Below, in pieces: positions 34,745-46,029 of a stretch of DNA of 64,000 bases. The DNA is from Ditylenchus dipsaci (lineage: Eukaryota; Nematoda; Chromadorea; Rhabditida; Anguinidae), in assembly GCA_004194705.1 (NCBI GenBank), contig SADC01000289.1, forward strand, positions 124,001-188,000. Reading direction: 5' to 3'. Numbering within the stretch: position 1 is the first letter of the stretch; each line of letters opens with the position of its first letter. The position numbers and the translations under genes are program-made. The notes beneath the pieces were generated by a model that did not search any database, had not been told where the DNA came from, and was given only the letters and a program-made list of their open reading frames with translations.

Positions 34745-34980
34745 TACCGTATTTCCTGTAATTTCTCCTCCTCTCTATTTATCCCCCCTAACTTGAGTGG
34801 TCTGAAATTAGGCTTTTATTTACTGTTTGAGCTGTGTTAAAAGTGCCTGACAGGGATTTTAAAAATCTAAGAGGCACTTTTACACAGCTCAAACAGTAAA
34901 TGAAAACAGAAGTTTCAGACACTAGAACAAATTGCATGCCCCTAATTACTCCCGGGGGAGAAATTACAGGAAATACGGTA
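34745..34980. mobile_element. MITE with TACCGTATTTCCTGTAATTT ends
   Basis: The left end TACCGTATTTCCTGTAATTT and its exact complement at the right delimit 236 bp. The terminal TA may be the target duplication. An inner inverted pair is ACTGTTTGAGCTGTGT and ACACAGCTCAAACAGT. It has no coding capacity. Confidence 0.85.
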
Positions 34981-35481
34981 ATAGATCGTTTCTAGTGCCA
35001 GTGCCCTTGCCAGTGCCGCTTGCCAATTTAAGCGAAAAAAAATTTAAAGAGAAATTTTACAAATGAAAAAATTCGAGGTCCAAAAAGTATCCCTTACTTG
35101 GTAGGTTCTGCTTGAAAAAATAGATTCTTTGTTGAGAATATCCAGGTCACAGCTCATGATCTAAAGCACATTTATAAGACTGCGAAATGACATACAGATT
35201 GTTTTTTAAAATGACAGAGAACTGAGTAATGGATGATTAAGGTTACAAGAAGTCAACATTATTGAAAGTAAGGTAAGAAGGGTTTTTTTTCCTTTTTTTT
35301 ACTAAAACCGGGCGGTTTCTCACAGGGAAAGGCACGGCACACCCATCACCTGTCAAACAACCTTATATACCGAAAGATAGCTCTTACCGAGCTTGTTACT
35401 AGACTGCAATCAAAATTTCTTCTGTGGAGCGCTTCCGGGTGAGATATTACACGTTAAAGTTGCAAAATCCAGCATTCGGAT

Positions 35482-36169
35482 CATAGTTGCACGCAAATTT
35501 TTTTGGCGCCAGGCGCCGGCACCGGCGCCGGGTTTTTTTAAAAATCGGCGCCGAGCGCATTACGTGGCGCCGGTCGTTTTTTGGCGCCCGGCGCCAGAAA
35601 ATCTAAAAGTAAAAAAAAAATTTTGTTTATCAAAAAGTTTGTTTTGTTTTTTCATTATCAATAAGAAAGTGACATGATTTTTCTCTTTGTTATAATAAAA
35701 TGGTTATACATTTTAGAATTATCAATGCGTTAGACTTTTTCCTTCAGCTATTCGCATTGAAGTAATATATACGTGCAATTCACAGCCGCTGTTCTTGCTC
35801 AAATAAATGACATGTCATACGCTAGCATGGCCAGTGATAAGTAAAACTAGACAGTAATGAGCTTGTTAGTGCGTGCAAATAATGTAAGTTGAAGTTCATT
35901 GTAACAAGTTCAATTGCTGAAACTTCTTCAATTTCATGATTTTCTGGTTAACTATATGTACAAAAAGAATGAATAGTGTTATTTTTTTGAAGCAAAAATC
36001 AATAAAAAAATAAAAAAAAATTGCAAATTTTTTGAAAAAGACATATTGGAAAAATACTAAAATTTGCTTGAAAACGGGCGCCGGGCGCCGGAGCCGGAGT
36101 TTTTTAAAAACCGCCGGCGCCCTTATTTTCTGAAAATTTTCGGGCTCACACCGGCACCGTGCAACTATG
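35482..36169. mobile_element. GC-capped element with 8-bp duplication
   Basis: The ends are CATAGTTGCACG and CGTGCAACTATG. Flanks ATTCGGAT (35474-35481) and GTTCGGAT (36170-36177) form an 8-bp duplication with one mismatch. Just inside both ends are dense GGCGCCGGCACCGGCGCC-type tracts, while the middle is very AT-rich. The duplication length fits hAT, but the ends are not typical. Confidence 0.75.
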
Positions 36170-36199
36170 GTTCGGATATGGAAAAAGATTACACTCTTA

Positions 36200-36275
36200 A
36201 TTATGGTGTGGCGCAGGGGTACCGCTCGGGAATACATTTTTCATGTCGTAGGTTCGAACCTCACTCGAAGCATGC
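36200..36275 (+). other. tRNA-like sequence
   Basis: GTGTGGCGCAGGGGTACCGC resembles a pol III A box, and GGTTCGAACCT, about 45 bases further, is a perfect B box. The acceptor and T stems do not pair well, so it is probably a SINE head or decayed tRNA copy rather than a working tRNA gene. A T-run follows. Confidence 0.45.
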
Positions 36276-37826
36276 CTTTTTTTCGTTTTCGCTTATTCAT
36301 ATATTTTTTTGCAAGAACTAGATGTTAGCCTTTCGTGATGATTTAACTTATTTGTCAATGTATTCGGCAAACTTTTTTAAAGCTCTACGCGATCGGATAC
36401 GGGGTATCTTCAAGGCATAAGCACTCAGACTCAGCTGCAAAAAAATAGTATTCAACGGTCGAAATATTTAAGTAGAAGTAGTAATAGGAAGTTTCCAAAA
36501 TTTGAAAGAAATAGGAGTTTTTGGTTTTGGCGCAAAAACTTCCTATTCGCGGTTTTACTGATTTGACAAGCCATGCTCATTTCGGATCCGTCCATTAGTG
36601 GATCCATTTATTGGTATTCTGAACTTCAGTTATCCTTTTTAACCCTGGGCGTTGTTGTTATTTTCGGATTGTGATCAAGTGTAAGGACGGCCAGTATATG
36701 TCAGAGCCGGCTCAAAAGTGTTTCACGAATTTCAAAATGTTTTTAAATAAAATTTAACCTGCGCGTCTCAAATGAGGTGGGGCCTTAATTAGTGGGCCCA
36801 ATGAGTAGTGACTCAAACGATAACTTGGTCAATTTACCTTTTTTATTTGGCATGATTGAAGCTTTCTCCTAATTTGTGCAAGGAGATAATAATTTGTAGT
36901 GAGCAATCGGTAGAGTTCACTGGTTGACAAAAATGAAACTATTGTCTCCAAACAGTCTTGTCCATAAGAAAGCAGCAGATTAACATCTCACTTCACTTAT
37001 TAGCATACTTGACGCGAAATTATAATATAGCCGTATCTTAAAAACTTACGTGTAAATCGCAGTTAATTGAATGAATATTAAGTGTAAAATTCTTATTTTT
37101 ACATCAACATGTAGCCCTGCATCTCTAGTTTTCTAAAAAGCTGTTGACTGACACCTTGTCGTTCAGAAAAAGTTGAGAAATGCCCGTTTTTAAAAAAACC
37201 AAATAATAATAAAATCCTGGCTGATATATTAAAGAACGGGTTAACAAGAATCAAAAGACAAGTCCAACAGCGAAGGCATGAGAACTTGTTTTGAGCTGTG
37301 TTTGTAACTTTGACTGGAAAACGACATAACTTTTGAGACAACCTAATATAAGTCTTCGAAGTCGAGGGGAGCCGTTTATTAGAGAGGGCCCGTTTAATAG
37401 AGAAAATACGGTAGTTTGTAAATCATGTTTAAATAACTTCTGAGTAATTTTTATATGTTTTAAAAGAAATTTTCTGTAAAAGTAAACCATTCTTTGTTTC
37501 CTCAAATTCTTGGTTCTGGTCTTATTCGTAAGAGGAGACAAATCTGAGTAATTTAATTTTACAGATCGCCAACTTCCAATTCGGATCTTGAGATATGGCC
37601 AATTCAAAATTTGATCCATGTCGGATATCTGAAATAGGGTGGGCAAAATGTGTGCACACGAATTTTCAATCAATTTTTGTGGCATTTCTCGTTCTAAAAT
37701 ATTTCAAAAAAAAAAGCCTTACTATTGTTTAAAAACAATTTAACTTCTTCGAAAGTCGGGGCGGCTGAACCACAATAGTTCCATAATGACGACCGAAGCA
37801 ATGACGCACCCTATAAAATTCTGAAT
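36276..37826. other. Interval upstream of the SLC17-like gene
   Basis: No exon that I can support. Near 37365-37412 is a remnant reading GTTTATTAGAGAGGG and AAAATACGGTA, one end of the TACCGTATTT family. The 144-codon minus-strand frame crossing it is therefore not taken as a gene. Confidence 0.4.
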
Positions 37827-38104
37827 TAGGAATAATCCTTTTGCAACTAATAGAATAGGCTAGTAAAATGATAAAATTACTATTTTGGCTTATCATTTAT
37901 TGATCATTTGTTTAGAACAGTTGATAGAACTCGGTAGTTTTTCTGTTGTAAGTGTCATTTTAGTTCCTTTTTGTTTGATTTTCTTTTGGTTTATTATCCT
38001 TTGTAGAGCATGGCTTTTGAAAAGTTGGGTATTGAAAAATCAGGAAACACTGGACATCAAGGAAGTCAACTATTTTTTAACTAATTGTTTATAATTACAA
38101 AGTT

Positions 38105-41100
38105 ATGTCTTTAGCATTTTGGTCATTCCACTCTGTGCGACTTCAAGTGGCCTTATTACTTTCATTTTCTTTGGCTGTGCATGGCTTGATGCGCGGCAAC
38201 TTGAGCATGGTAAGTGTGGCCAAATTTTGGCACATTTAAATGAGACAGTAATTATATATTTTGGAGTTGCAAAAATTACGTTATATTAGATAGTCTGTAA
38301 AGTCCGTGCGGTTACCTTCCAATTTTTTTTGTGGCTTTGTGTTTTTTCTACAAGGCTTAAGATCATTTTTTGAAAGTCCACTACTCATTTTGTAGCTTAA
38401 GTTCTCGGCTACAGCATCAGTGGTCAAATTTGAAATATAACCAAAAATCTATAGAAAAACACAATGCCGCAAAAATTTCTTTTGAAATAACAGCACGGAC
38501 TTTCCGGACGACCTAATATTCCATGTTATCTATAAATGTCTTTTATTGAGTTAAGATCTTTGTATAAAACCATGTATACATTACGTCTGAATATTCTATG
38601 TTGTAAATTTACATCAAAACTCTAACTTATTGATAGAAAAATATCACTATTGACTATTTTAGGCTTTAATATGTATGATTGACCCAGCACAATCTAATGC
38701 AAGTCACCCATTAGACGGAATTTTGAGCCAAACTGTAAGTTTGAAAACTTATTCTAAATAGAGTTTGAAAAAATTAAAAAACTTAACTCTTAATTTTTCA
38801 GCAATTATTGTTTTGCTTCGGCTCAAATAATGCTTTAAATTAAAAAAAACTTACATTTCACAAATACCACTCTTTATTGGACTTGAAAAAAGTTTGAAGC
38901 AGTGTTCCGTGAATTTTTTAAAATCAAATTTTAGACAAAACTGCAAGTAAATTGGGAGCTGATTCAATTAGCTTTATTCATGCATCTTTCTACGCTGGAA
39001 CTTTTTCTCCGTTTTGTTTGCGCATAGGGCTTCTCAGTTAGTGGGTGCCAAAAATATGATCTCCTATAGGTAGCAAGTTTAAAAAGTTGAAAAAGTTGAG
39101 TCTTTTTTATTTCAGTGTGCTAGCTATACTTGTTTGCACCTGGGCTGTGCCCTTTGTTGTATATTTTTTACCTCACTATTTATTTACCTCGCCATTCGCT
39201 TTTTTATGGGATTTGCTCAAGGTTGGTTCAAATACTGCTTATGAAAGGTGCATGCCCTCTCCATTAAAAGTGGTATTTAACTAGATTTTAATGTGATGAT
39301 TCTTATTTTTTTTAGCTCAACTCAGACTCCTGGGCAACACGAGTCGCCCAACCAAATTTCATAGAGTTCTACAAAATCTATTTTTTTTTCGATTGCAAAT
39401 ATATTATTCTCAAATGACCGCTAGGATCTAGTAAATATTTTGATAATAAAATTAATAAAAAAAAGTTTATACTTTATATCAAAAATATATATAAGCTGGA
39501 AAAATGAGTAACACAACAGCGACTTCCGCTACTTACTTTTGCTAGTTTCTAAATGTTTTCTAAATAAAGTTGTAAATTTCTTATTGCTAAAATGCTTGCT
39601 AGATTCTAGCAGCTTTTTAGTGTACATATTTACAACCGAACATAAAATAGATTCTGTAGAACCAGATCAAAGTTTTTCGCGCTGGAGTCTGTGTGCATCT
39701 ATCGAAAAAATACGGAATTAATAGTTTTGGTATATGAATAGGTTTCTTCATTCCTGTGCCTCATTAATGATGCCAAATGGTTTGCGGAGTCAGAGAAAAG
39801 CACTGCTATGGCTATATTTACAACTGGTAACCAGCTAGGACTGTCTCTAGCTATGTTTCTGACTGCTGAACTTTGCAAAGTGCCGTTTTTGGGAGGATGG
39901 CCTACCTCTTTTTTTCTATATGGTTACTAATTTCCAACTAAACATAGCTTATGACTAAGGAACATTAAGGTTTGATTGGTGTTGTGTTCCTGTGTGTTTG
40001 GTGCCCTTTGGCAGCTGATAAACCAGAGACTCCAAGCGAATCACAGCTGTAGAACTAGCTCATATAGAAGGTGTTGGAGTCAAGAGGCTGGCTGTTTCAG
40101 TCATTTCAAAGACACCTTACAAGCAGGTGGACTATCTTTTGGTTTCGTAAAACTAAAAGTTTTGTGTCTATTTTTCTGAAATACCGTATTTGCTCTATTA
40201 ATCTCTCGGGAGACTTTTTTGACTACTGAAAAATCTTAAAATTGTAAAAAATTGCACTAACGCTGAAATCCTAGTCGAAAAAGTGAGGGGAAACCGAGAG
40301 CTGAAAAAAAGGAACAAAAGAGAGAAGATACCTAAGGCCAAAGATTATTAGAGCATATACGTTACCTAAACTATAGCATAAAATTACCAACTTGTCAACT
40401 TAAAAGTCAAAATTAAATTTCTTAAAAAGTTTAAAGCAATTGTAGATTTTTAAATAAAATCACTATTCTAAAGTGTAAATAAACTTGACTTCAATCACCG
40501 GCTTTGATGAATATCAAGGTGTGTAATTATTCTTAGAAAGAAAACTTAAAAAATTTCAGATTGCTGATTTTAATTTTAAAATTTTCCGAACTGAAAAATC
40601 CTGACTTTCATTTATTGAGGTTTTTGACACAATAAAAAAAATTAATCTTAGACATTAGAAAAAATTATTTTTTTTACCGACTTGACTACTGACTTTGATA
40701 CCCCATTGCAGCCACCTTTTCATACTCGCGAAACATATTTCAAGCCGGTATTTTGTATTTTTTTAATGACAAATGCTACTCTCCAAAAACGTCTTCTAAA
40801 ACTTTTTAAATGTTTCAGAAGGCAAAACTTTTTAAATTTGCAGTTGTTGTTATCACCTGTGGTTTTTGCAATGAACTTATGTTCTTTTTGCCAGTCTTTT
40901 GTGCTAGTCTCCATGATCTCATACTTGCCTGAATTCAATCGAGCAGTGCTTGGTCTTCAACTGTCGTCTAATGGAAAGGTGAATTTGTAAAAAGTAGAAA
41001 TTATTCTTCATTTATGTTAAAATTTAAGTGGTCTGCTTTGCCGTTTGCTATCCAAGTATTTTCTAAAATTTTGTTTGCTTTTTTGGCTGATTGGATGAAG

Positions 41101-44100
41101 TCTAAGAATCAGTGTCAATTTGGTCACCAGATTTTTAATAGTATAGGTAAGTATTCAATTATGGATTATTCAAAATATTATGGATTATTCATAGATATAA
41201 AATGATCATAAAATACTGTCAGAATAACAGGTGTTAAAGGTTGCTGTGAAAGAGTGAGAAAAGCTTTTCCTGAGATAGACGACTTTTTCATATTTTCACC
41301 AAATTATAAAAATTAAACTAATAAAATAAAAAAGCTAGCTGTTCGAAGACTTAAAAGAAACTGCAACCGTGTTTTTGTCATACAAAGTTTTTTTAGTCCC
41401 GCTACCTATATGAGGTGTAAAATACTTGAAAATGTGCCCTGAACAGCAAAGGCACGTCGGAAAAAATAAAATGTAGCTCTATATGTGTTGTGGTGCCCCG
41501 AAAAAAATTTTGCCTTGGTTCCCCTGTGGATTTTCGGGATTTGTTCAGTCGCAGGGAGGCCAGCAAAAGTTAGGGTGGACTAAATATGTTTTATGACTCT
41601 GAAAATATGAGAAAAATACAGTCGAACCTAGATATAACGAGCCCCTGGGGTCGGAACAAATGGTCGTTATATTGAGGGTTTCGTTATCTCTGTGTAGTAT
41701 TTGGGTCGGGTGGGTCACACTTTTTCTGAATTTATGATGTTCAAGACTGATTTTTGGCTACTTTTTGAAATTTTATGTTTGATATTTTTTCTGGAAACCT
41801 CAAGTTCAACATCTTAGCTTTCTTTTAACCACAATACGTAGAATTGAAGATGCTTCTAAAAAAATTGTTCCTTGCCCTCCAAATTAGAAATGATGGATTT
41901 CGGCATGTATTTTTGGTGGATGTTTGGGTTCAAGGCTAATTTTCTGAAAACTTTTGCAAACTATTGTCGTATATCTTCCTGGAACCTTTAAGTTCAACAT
42001 CTTAGCTCTTTTTTGACCACGAACACGTATAATTGAAATGGCTTCTAAAAAAATTTTCCTTGCTCTCCAAATTGGTGATGGTAGATTTTTTCCTGGATTC
42101 AAGGTGGATTTTTGTTTTCAAGCTCACCTTTCTGCCATTTTTTGTGAATTAATGTCAAAGATCTTTGCGAAACCCTCAAGTAAAACATCTTGGCTGTCTT
42201 TTAAGCACAAACACGTATAATTGAAATGGCTTCTAAAAAATGTTTCCTTGCCCTCCAAATTGGTGATGGTGGATTTTTGCCTGGATTCTAGGTGAATTTT
42301 TGTTTTCAAACTCACTTTTCTGCAGGTATGGTGGGTAAATGGCCACTTAGGGTGGATAAGTAGCCAGATAGGATAGTTAAGTGCTCAGGTGGAATCTCTA
42401 CAATCAAACTTTGATATAACGTACACCCTGGGGACCAGGTCAAGTGTACGTTTTAGTAAATAGGCGAGGGTAGGCGAGGATAAGCGAGGATAGGCGAAGA
42501 TAGGCGAGGGTACCTGAAGTAGACGAAGAAAGGTGAGGATAGGCGAGGTAGGTGAAAATAGGCGAAGCTAGGGCGAGGGTACGCGAGGTAGGCGAGGGTA
42601 GGCGAGGATAGGTGAGGGTACGCGAAGTAGGCGAAGAAAGGCGAGGATAGGCGAGGATAAGCAAGGTTAGGCGAGGATAGACGAGGGTAGGCGAGGTAGA
42701 GTAATTGGGTTAACAGCAGGGTGGATGATCTAGCCTAACCATTAACGCACTCAAAATAAATCTACCCGAACCACAGGAATAGTGCCTGAACTACCAATGT
42801 TCCCGAAGGGCATATGCGCCGATAGGCGCCTGCAGACCCTAGTAGACTAAATAAACGGCTCGCTATATCGAGGGTATACTTATTATGTTTTGGTCAAATT
42901 TAACCAAACTGAGGTGAGGGGTTCTAATTAACGCCCCTCCTCCCTAGAGGCAATTCAAAAAGGCCCCGAGCGTCATTAAGAGGAAATACGGTATCAGATA
43001 AAAATTCTAATATTTGGAAGTTAAATTTTTCACAAAGGAAATTTATACATTTCAGCTTCTTTTGGCTGTGCCATTTGTATGCTAGTAAGAAAATTTTATA
43101 TAACTACCAAATATTTGTTGGCATCATAGATAGTTAGCATTACTTCTGATAGCATGATTATGCTAACTTTTTTGTGTATTGGGCTTACGCTGACTTCCGC
43201 TATGTGGCTGGCTATAATACAAGGTTTTATTTTGTGCTATAAGCATTTTTGTAAGAAATACTAAATTTAGTATTGTGTGTGTAGCGCCAGCTTACACAGC
43301 TGCAGTATCTGCTTATGGACAGGTATTCAGTCAACTGGCTAGCATCTCGGCGCCTATTATTATTGGTTATGTTACACAAAAGGTAATGTTTGCATGGAAC
43401 TAAGTAACATTTAGAAGGGGGGGGGGGGGGTAAAGCCATTTAGGTATGAAAAAATGGCTTCGGTGGCATTTTGGGTTCTATGGTCATAAAAGGGTACGCA
43501 GGTTCAATCCCTCATGCGTGCACTCCACTTTTTTGGCTTGTTTGACCAGTTCTAGGGGTGATTTTGTCGCTGATTACAAATCTGGCATCAAAAAAGTTCA
43601 ATTACCTCTAAAACTGGCCAAACAAGCCAAAAAAAGGCGCCACGTGGAATTAAACCTGCACACCATTTCGGACCACAAAACAAAACGCTTACGCACTGCG
43701 CCACCGAGGCCACTTTTTCAAACCTAAATGGCTTTTCCGTCTCTTTAAAGCTGTTAGTTTAAGAATAAAACATTTTAATTGAATGATTTCAGTCAGACAT
43801 ACAAGGTGGAGTTTAGTTTTCCAGATTTTAGTGGGCATTCTCCTAATGAGTGGTGTTGCTTTTCAGCTTCTAGGATCTGGTAGCTAAACAATTTTTATTC
43901 CAAATATACGTCTAATGTTTAGCAAACATACAGCCTTGGGCTCAACTAGGCCTGACTCCCTTCCCACCTAATTCATCAAACATATGACGCCAATAGACAA
44001 GCAATTGTTTGATTCAGAAGAGCAAAAGCTACTTATTAATCAAGAAATCTTGTGGCTAGACAACAAATTAACACAATGTTGTTAGTTGACGAGGAAGTAG

Positions 44101-44216
44101 ATAATTGCAAATCAGATTCTAGTCATCCATCCAGAGTCCAGAGAATCTCAATTATGGATGAGAACGGTGATGTCTATATGGCTGGTGCAGAACAACAATT
44201 GAAAGAACCATTTTGA
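38105..44216 (+). CDS. SLC17-like major facilitator transporter
   Basis: Thirteen exons cover the SLC17 fold: 38105-38209, 38663-38734, 38935-39069, 39116 to about 39290, 39742-39922, 39970-40126, 40844-40978, 41029-41146, 43056-43084, 43130-43223, 43285-43382, 43793-43879 and 43923-44216. Exon 1 gives VRLQVALLLSFSLAVHGLMR. Exon 3 ends in AHRASQLVGAK, like the LA.R.GAK loop. Exon 5 ends FLGGWPTSFFLYG. Exon 7 reads SYLPEFNRAVLGLQLSSNGK. Exon 11 reads APAYTAAVSAYGQVFSQLA, the conserved DIAP.YAG region. Exon 12 ends ILLMSGVAFQLLGSG, continuing into QPWAQLGL. The family moves organic anions, glutamate or phosphate across plasma or vesicle membranes; the substrate cannot be told. Several exons (3, 4, 6, 12, 13) need 1-nt corrections, while junction phases are otherwise consistent. 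MITEs lie in introns 1 and 11. Confidence 0.85.
38286..38516. mobile_element. Mariner-type MITE in intron 1 of the transporter
   Basis: The ends TTAGATAGTCTGTAAAGTCC and the complement of TTAGGTCGTCCGGAAAGTCC, with TA on both sides, resemble mariner termini. The detached exon copy near 25.9 kb diverges close to this insertion point. It has no coding capacity. Confidence 0.75.
41623..42990. repeat. Repeat-filled intron 8 of the transporter
   Basis: A pogo-like end (CAGTCGAACCTAGATATAAC) starts at 41625. It is followed by three direct copies of a unit of roughly 150 bp containing TTGCCCTCCAAATTGGTGATG (near 41870, 42060 and 42245), then a minisatellite. A TACCGTATTT-family end sits near 42980. 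The outer element boundaries are unclear. Confidence 0.5.
42461..42697 (+). repeat. Minisatellite, unit TAGGCGAGGR
   Basis: About twenty copies of a 10-11 bp unit TAGGCGAGGR, with GTACGCGAAG and GAAGAAAGG variants, run in tandem. The array lies inside intron 8 of the transporter gene. Confidence 0.9.
43417..43736. mobile_element. Palindromic element with tRNA-like arms
   Basis: A G-run (43417-43430) is followed by AAGCCATTTAGGTATGAAA, whose complement closes the element near 43735. Each arm contains a tRNA-like stretch, with B boxes GGTTCAATCCC on the plus arm and GGTTTAATTCC on the minus arm. Between them is a spacer with TTGTCGCTGATTACAAATC. It sits in intron 11 of the transporter. The same arrangement occurs at 52137-52497. 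Confidence 0.75.
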
Positions 44217-45196
44217 TTATCTATCTTATATCGCAACATTACCTTTTTGCAAACGAACTCAATTTTATAATATTTATTTCAAATTTTCTTGATATTTATT
44301 AACTGAAATTTGCACACCCTGTTGAAGTTAATAACTTACACAGTCAAATTGTGTCGGTTTTTTCTCTTTTAAAGATGCATGCTCACTAAGCTTAGGTCCA
44401 CCAAGTCAAAAAAAATTCAACTTGATTTTTAATAAAACAAGGCCTAGAATTTAGTTTTTGGGTATAGGTTTATTAGAAACCAAGAAAACCAATAATTAGG
44501 ATTTTTTTTTTGAATTAGCGGGCCTAATTTGAAGCCTGAACATGCCATTATCAATAGACGAAAAATTTTACAAAAAATGACTATCACTTACTTAATTTTT
44601 GAGGTCTTAATTTGGTTCACTTTTTATGCTCATAGATAGTAAAAGTTCGTCATTTTGGCTGATTGCACCACCTTGGTTCATTGTAATAATCCGGCATCAT
44701 GCAAGCAATACTTTAGAAAAGTCGGTTCTCCTTCTAACCGGTTCTCCTTCTAAATGGAGTGGAAGTTGATTGGTCAGACTTGCTTCCGATTGGTTATTTT
44801 GTCTCCTTGGTGTGTTTACAATCGATTAAGTGTATTCTTTCTCACTTTTCATTTCCGCAATTAAACTTTATTTACTTACTTGTACACACTTGTTGTATTG
44901 TTTGAAAAAATATTTTTGTTTGTATATTTTGAACAATTTTAACGTTAAATTGCTTTTTGACTTTTCAGGTCTTTAATGTAATCAATTATTAGCAAATATA
45001 GAGTGCGGTTTGTCAAACGTCTGAAACTTTGCACAGAAGAAATGAACGTTGTAAAATTTCTGAGCGTTAGACGCTACTCAGTAAAATCCCAAATGCGGCC
45101 CAGATCAGCTTTTATTATTTCTGAGCATATATTCTAGGGCAAAACACTATCTCAACAAATTTCGAAAAAATAAAAACACAGAGCATAGCAAAAAGA
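44217..45196. other. Downstream region of the transporter gene
   Basis: AT-rich 3' flank. AATAAA-like signals are present but not diagnostic. No other gene is visible. Confidence 0.4.
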
Positions 45197-45454
45197 GGCG
45201 CAACCAACTCGCCAACTTAAAAGCTCGCCAACGGCTGAAATCGCCAATGAAAAACTCGCCAAAATAATTTCCATTCAAGGGCTCCCTATGGGGGCTGAGG
45301 AGGCCCGTTACATCAAATTTTTTCGTTGGCGAGTTTCCAATAGCCAGTTTTGCCGTTGGCGAGATTTGCAGTCGGCGATTTCTGCCACCGGCGAGTTTTC
45401 GCGTTGGCGCGTATTTTGCGTTGGTGAGTTATAGCGTTGACGAGTCGGTTCCGC
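45197..45454. mobile_element. MITE built from TTGGCGAGTT repeats
   Basis: The ends GGCGCAACCAACTCGCCAAC and GTTGACGAGTCGGTTCCGC are inverted. The right arm is a run of GTTGGCGAGTT variants and the left arm its complement. It has no coding capacity. Confidence 0.7.
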
Positions 45455-45627
45455 AAAAAAGTATTTTTAGGATACATATCGCAAGTAAGTGTGTGCGCAC
45501 ATCTCAAATCCTTCCAGCTTTCTATCTACCAAATGAGTAGACACATTTTTACTGGTCAGCATGTGCAAAATTTTCCAAGGCAAAGTTTGTTGGATTGGAA
45601 AGCTGAATTTGCATAATTTTATTCCAG

Positions 45628-45843
45628 CAAAAGCAAGTTATAAAGCCTGTTCCAGCGACATCCTACCCACTCTATCCAAACAAAATGAAAGCAGCAGCAG
45701 AAAAGCTAAAATTAGGTTGCATTGGTCAAGCGCTGACCTTTGGACTCTACTTTATCCCACATTCAAGTCCATGTTACTTTGCCTTAAATTGCTTCACAGC
45801 CGGCAAATTACCTTCCAAAACTTTGGGCCAATTAATAATTTAG
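45628..45843 (+). CDS. Unassigned membrane-protein exon, possibly aquaporin-like
   Basis: After a TTCCAG acceptor, an open stretch reads through VIKPVPATSYPLYPNKM to LGCIGQALTFGLYFIPHSS, then CYFALNCFTAGKLPSKTLG. The segment FALNCFTAGKL with nearby LIIAQ recalls the region after the first NPA motif of aquaporins, but the NPA itself is not clear (SPC). The frame closes at TAG just before a possible GTGCAG donor. A later piece near 45930-46028 (LALPFGGIYQGMTKG) may belong to it. The exon is plausible; the family is a weak guess. Confidence 0.35.
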   Translation, partial: QKQVIKPVPATSYPLYPNKMKAAAEKLKLGCIGQALTFGLYFIPHSSPCYFALNCFTAGKLPSKTLGQLII

Positions 45844-46029
45844 GTGCAGCTTAGATATGTAATTGCATTATGTTTGCTACTGGCTGTCCTATAGCTGCCT
45901 AGTCTTTAATTGGAATATTAGAGTGGGGCACATTGCTCTAGCACTTCCCTTTGGAGGCATTTATCAAGGAATGACCAAGGGAATGACCAAGGGAATCCAT
46001 CACACCCACCCTCATGGACTAGGTGCATA

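Noticed and set aside
35896..36237. 113-codon minus-strand frame
   Set aside because: It covers the AT-rich core and GC cap of a transposable element; phenylalanine- and lysine-rich chance reading.
37251..37685. 144-codon minus-strand frame
   Set aside because: It runs through a TACCGTATTT-family and pogo-like remnant, has no domain and no splice context.
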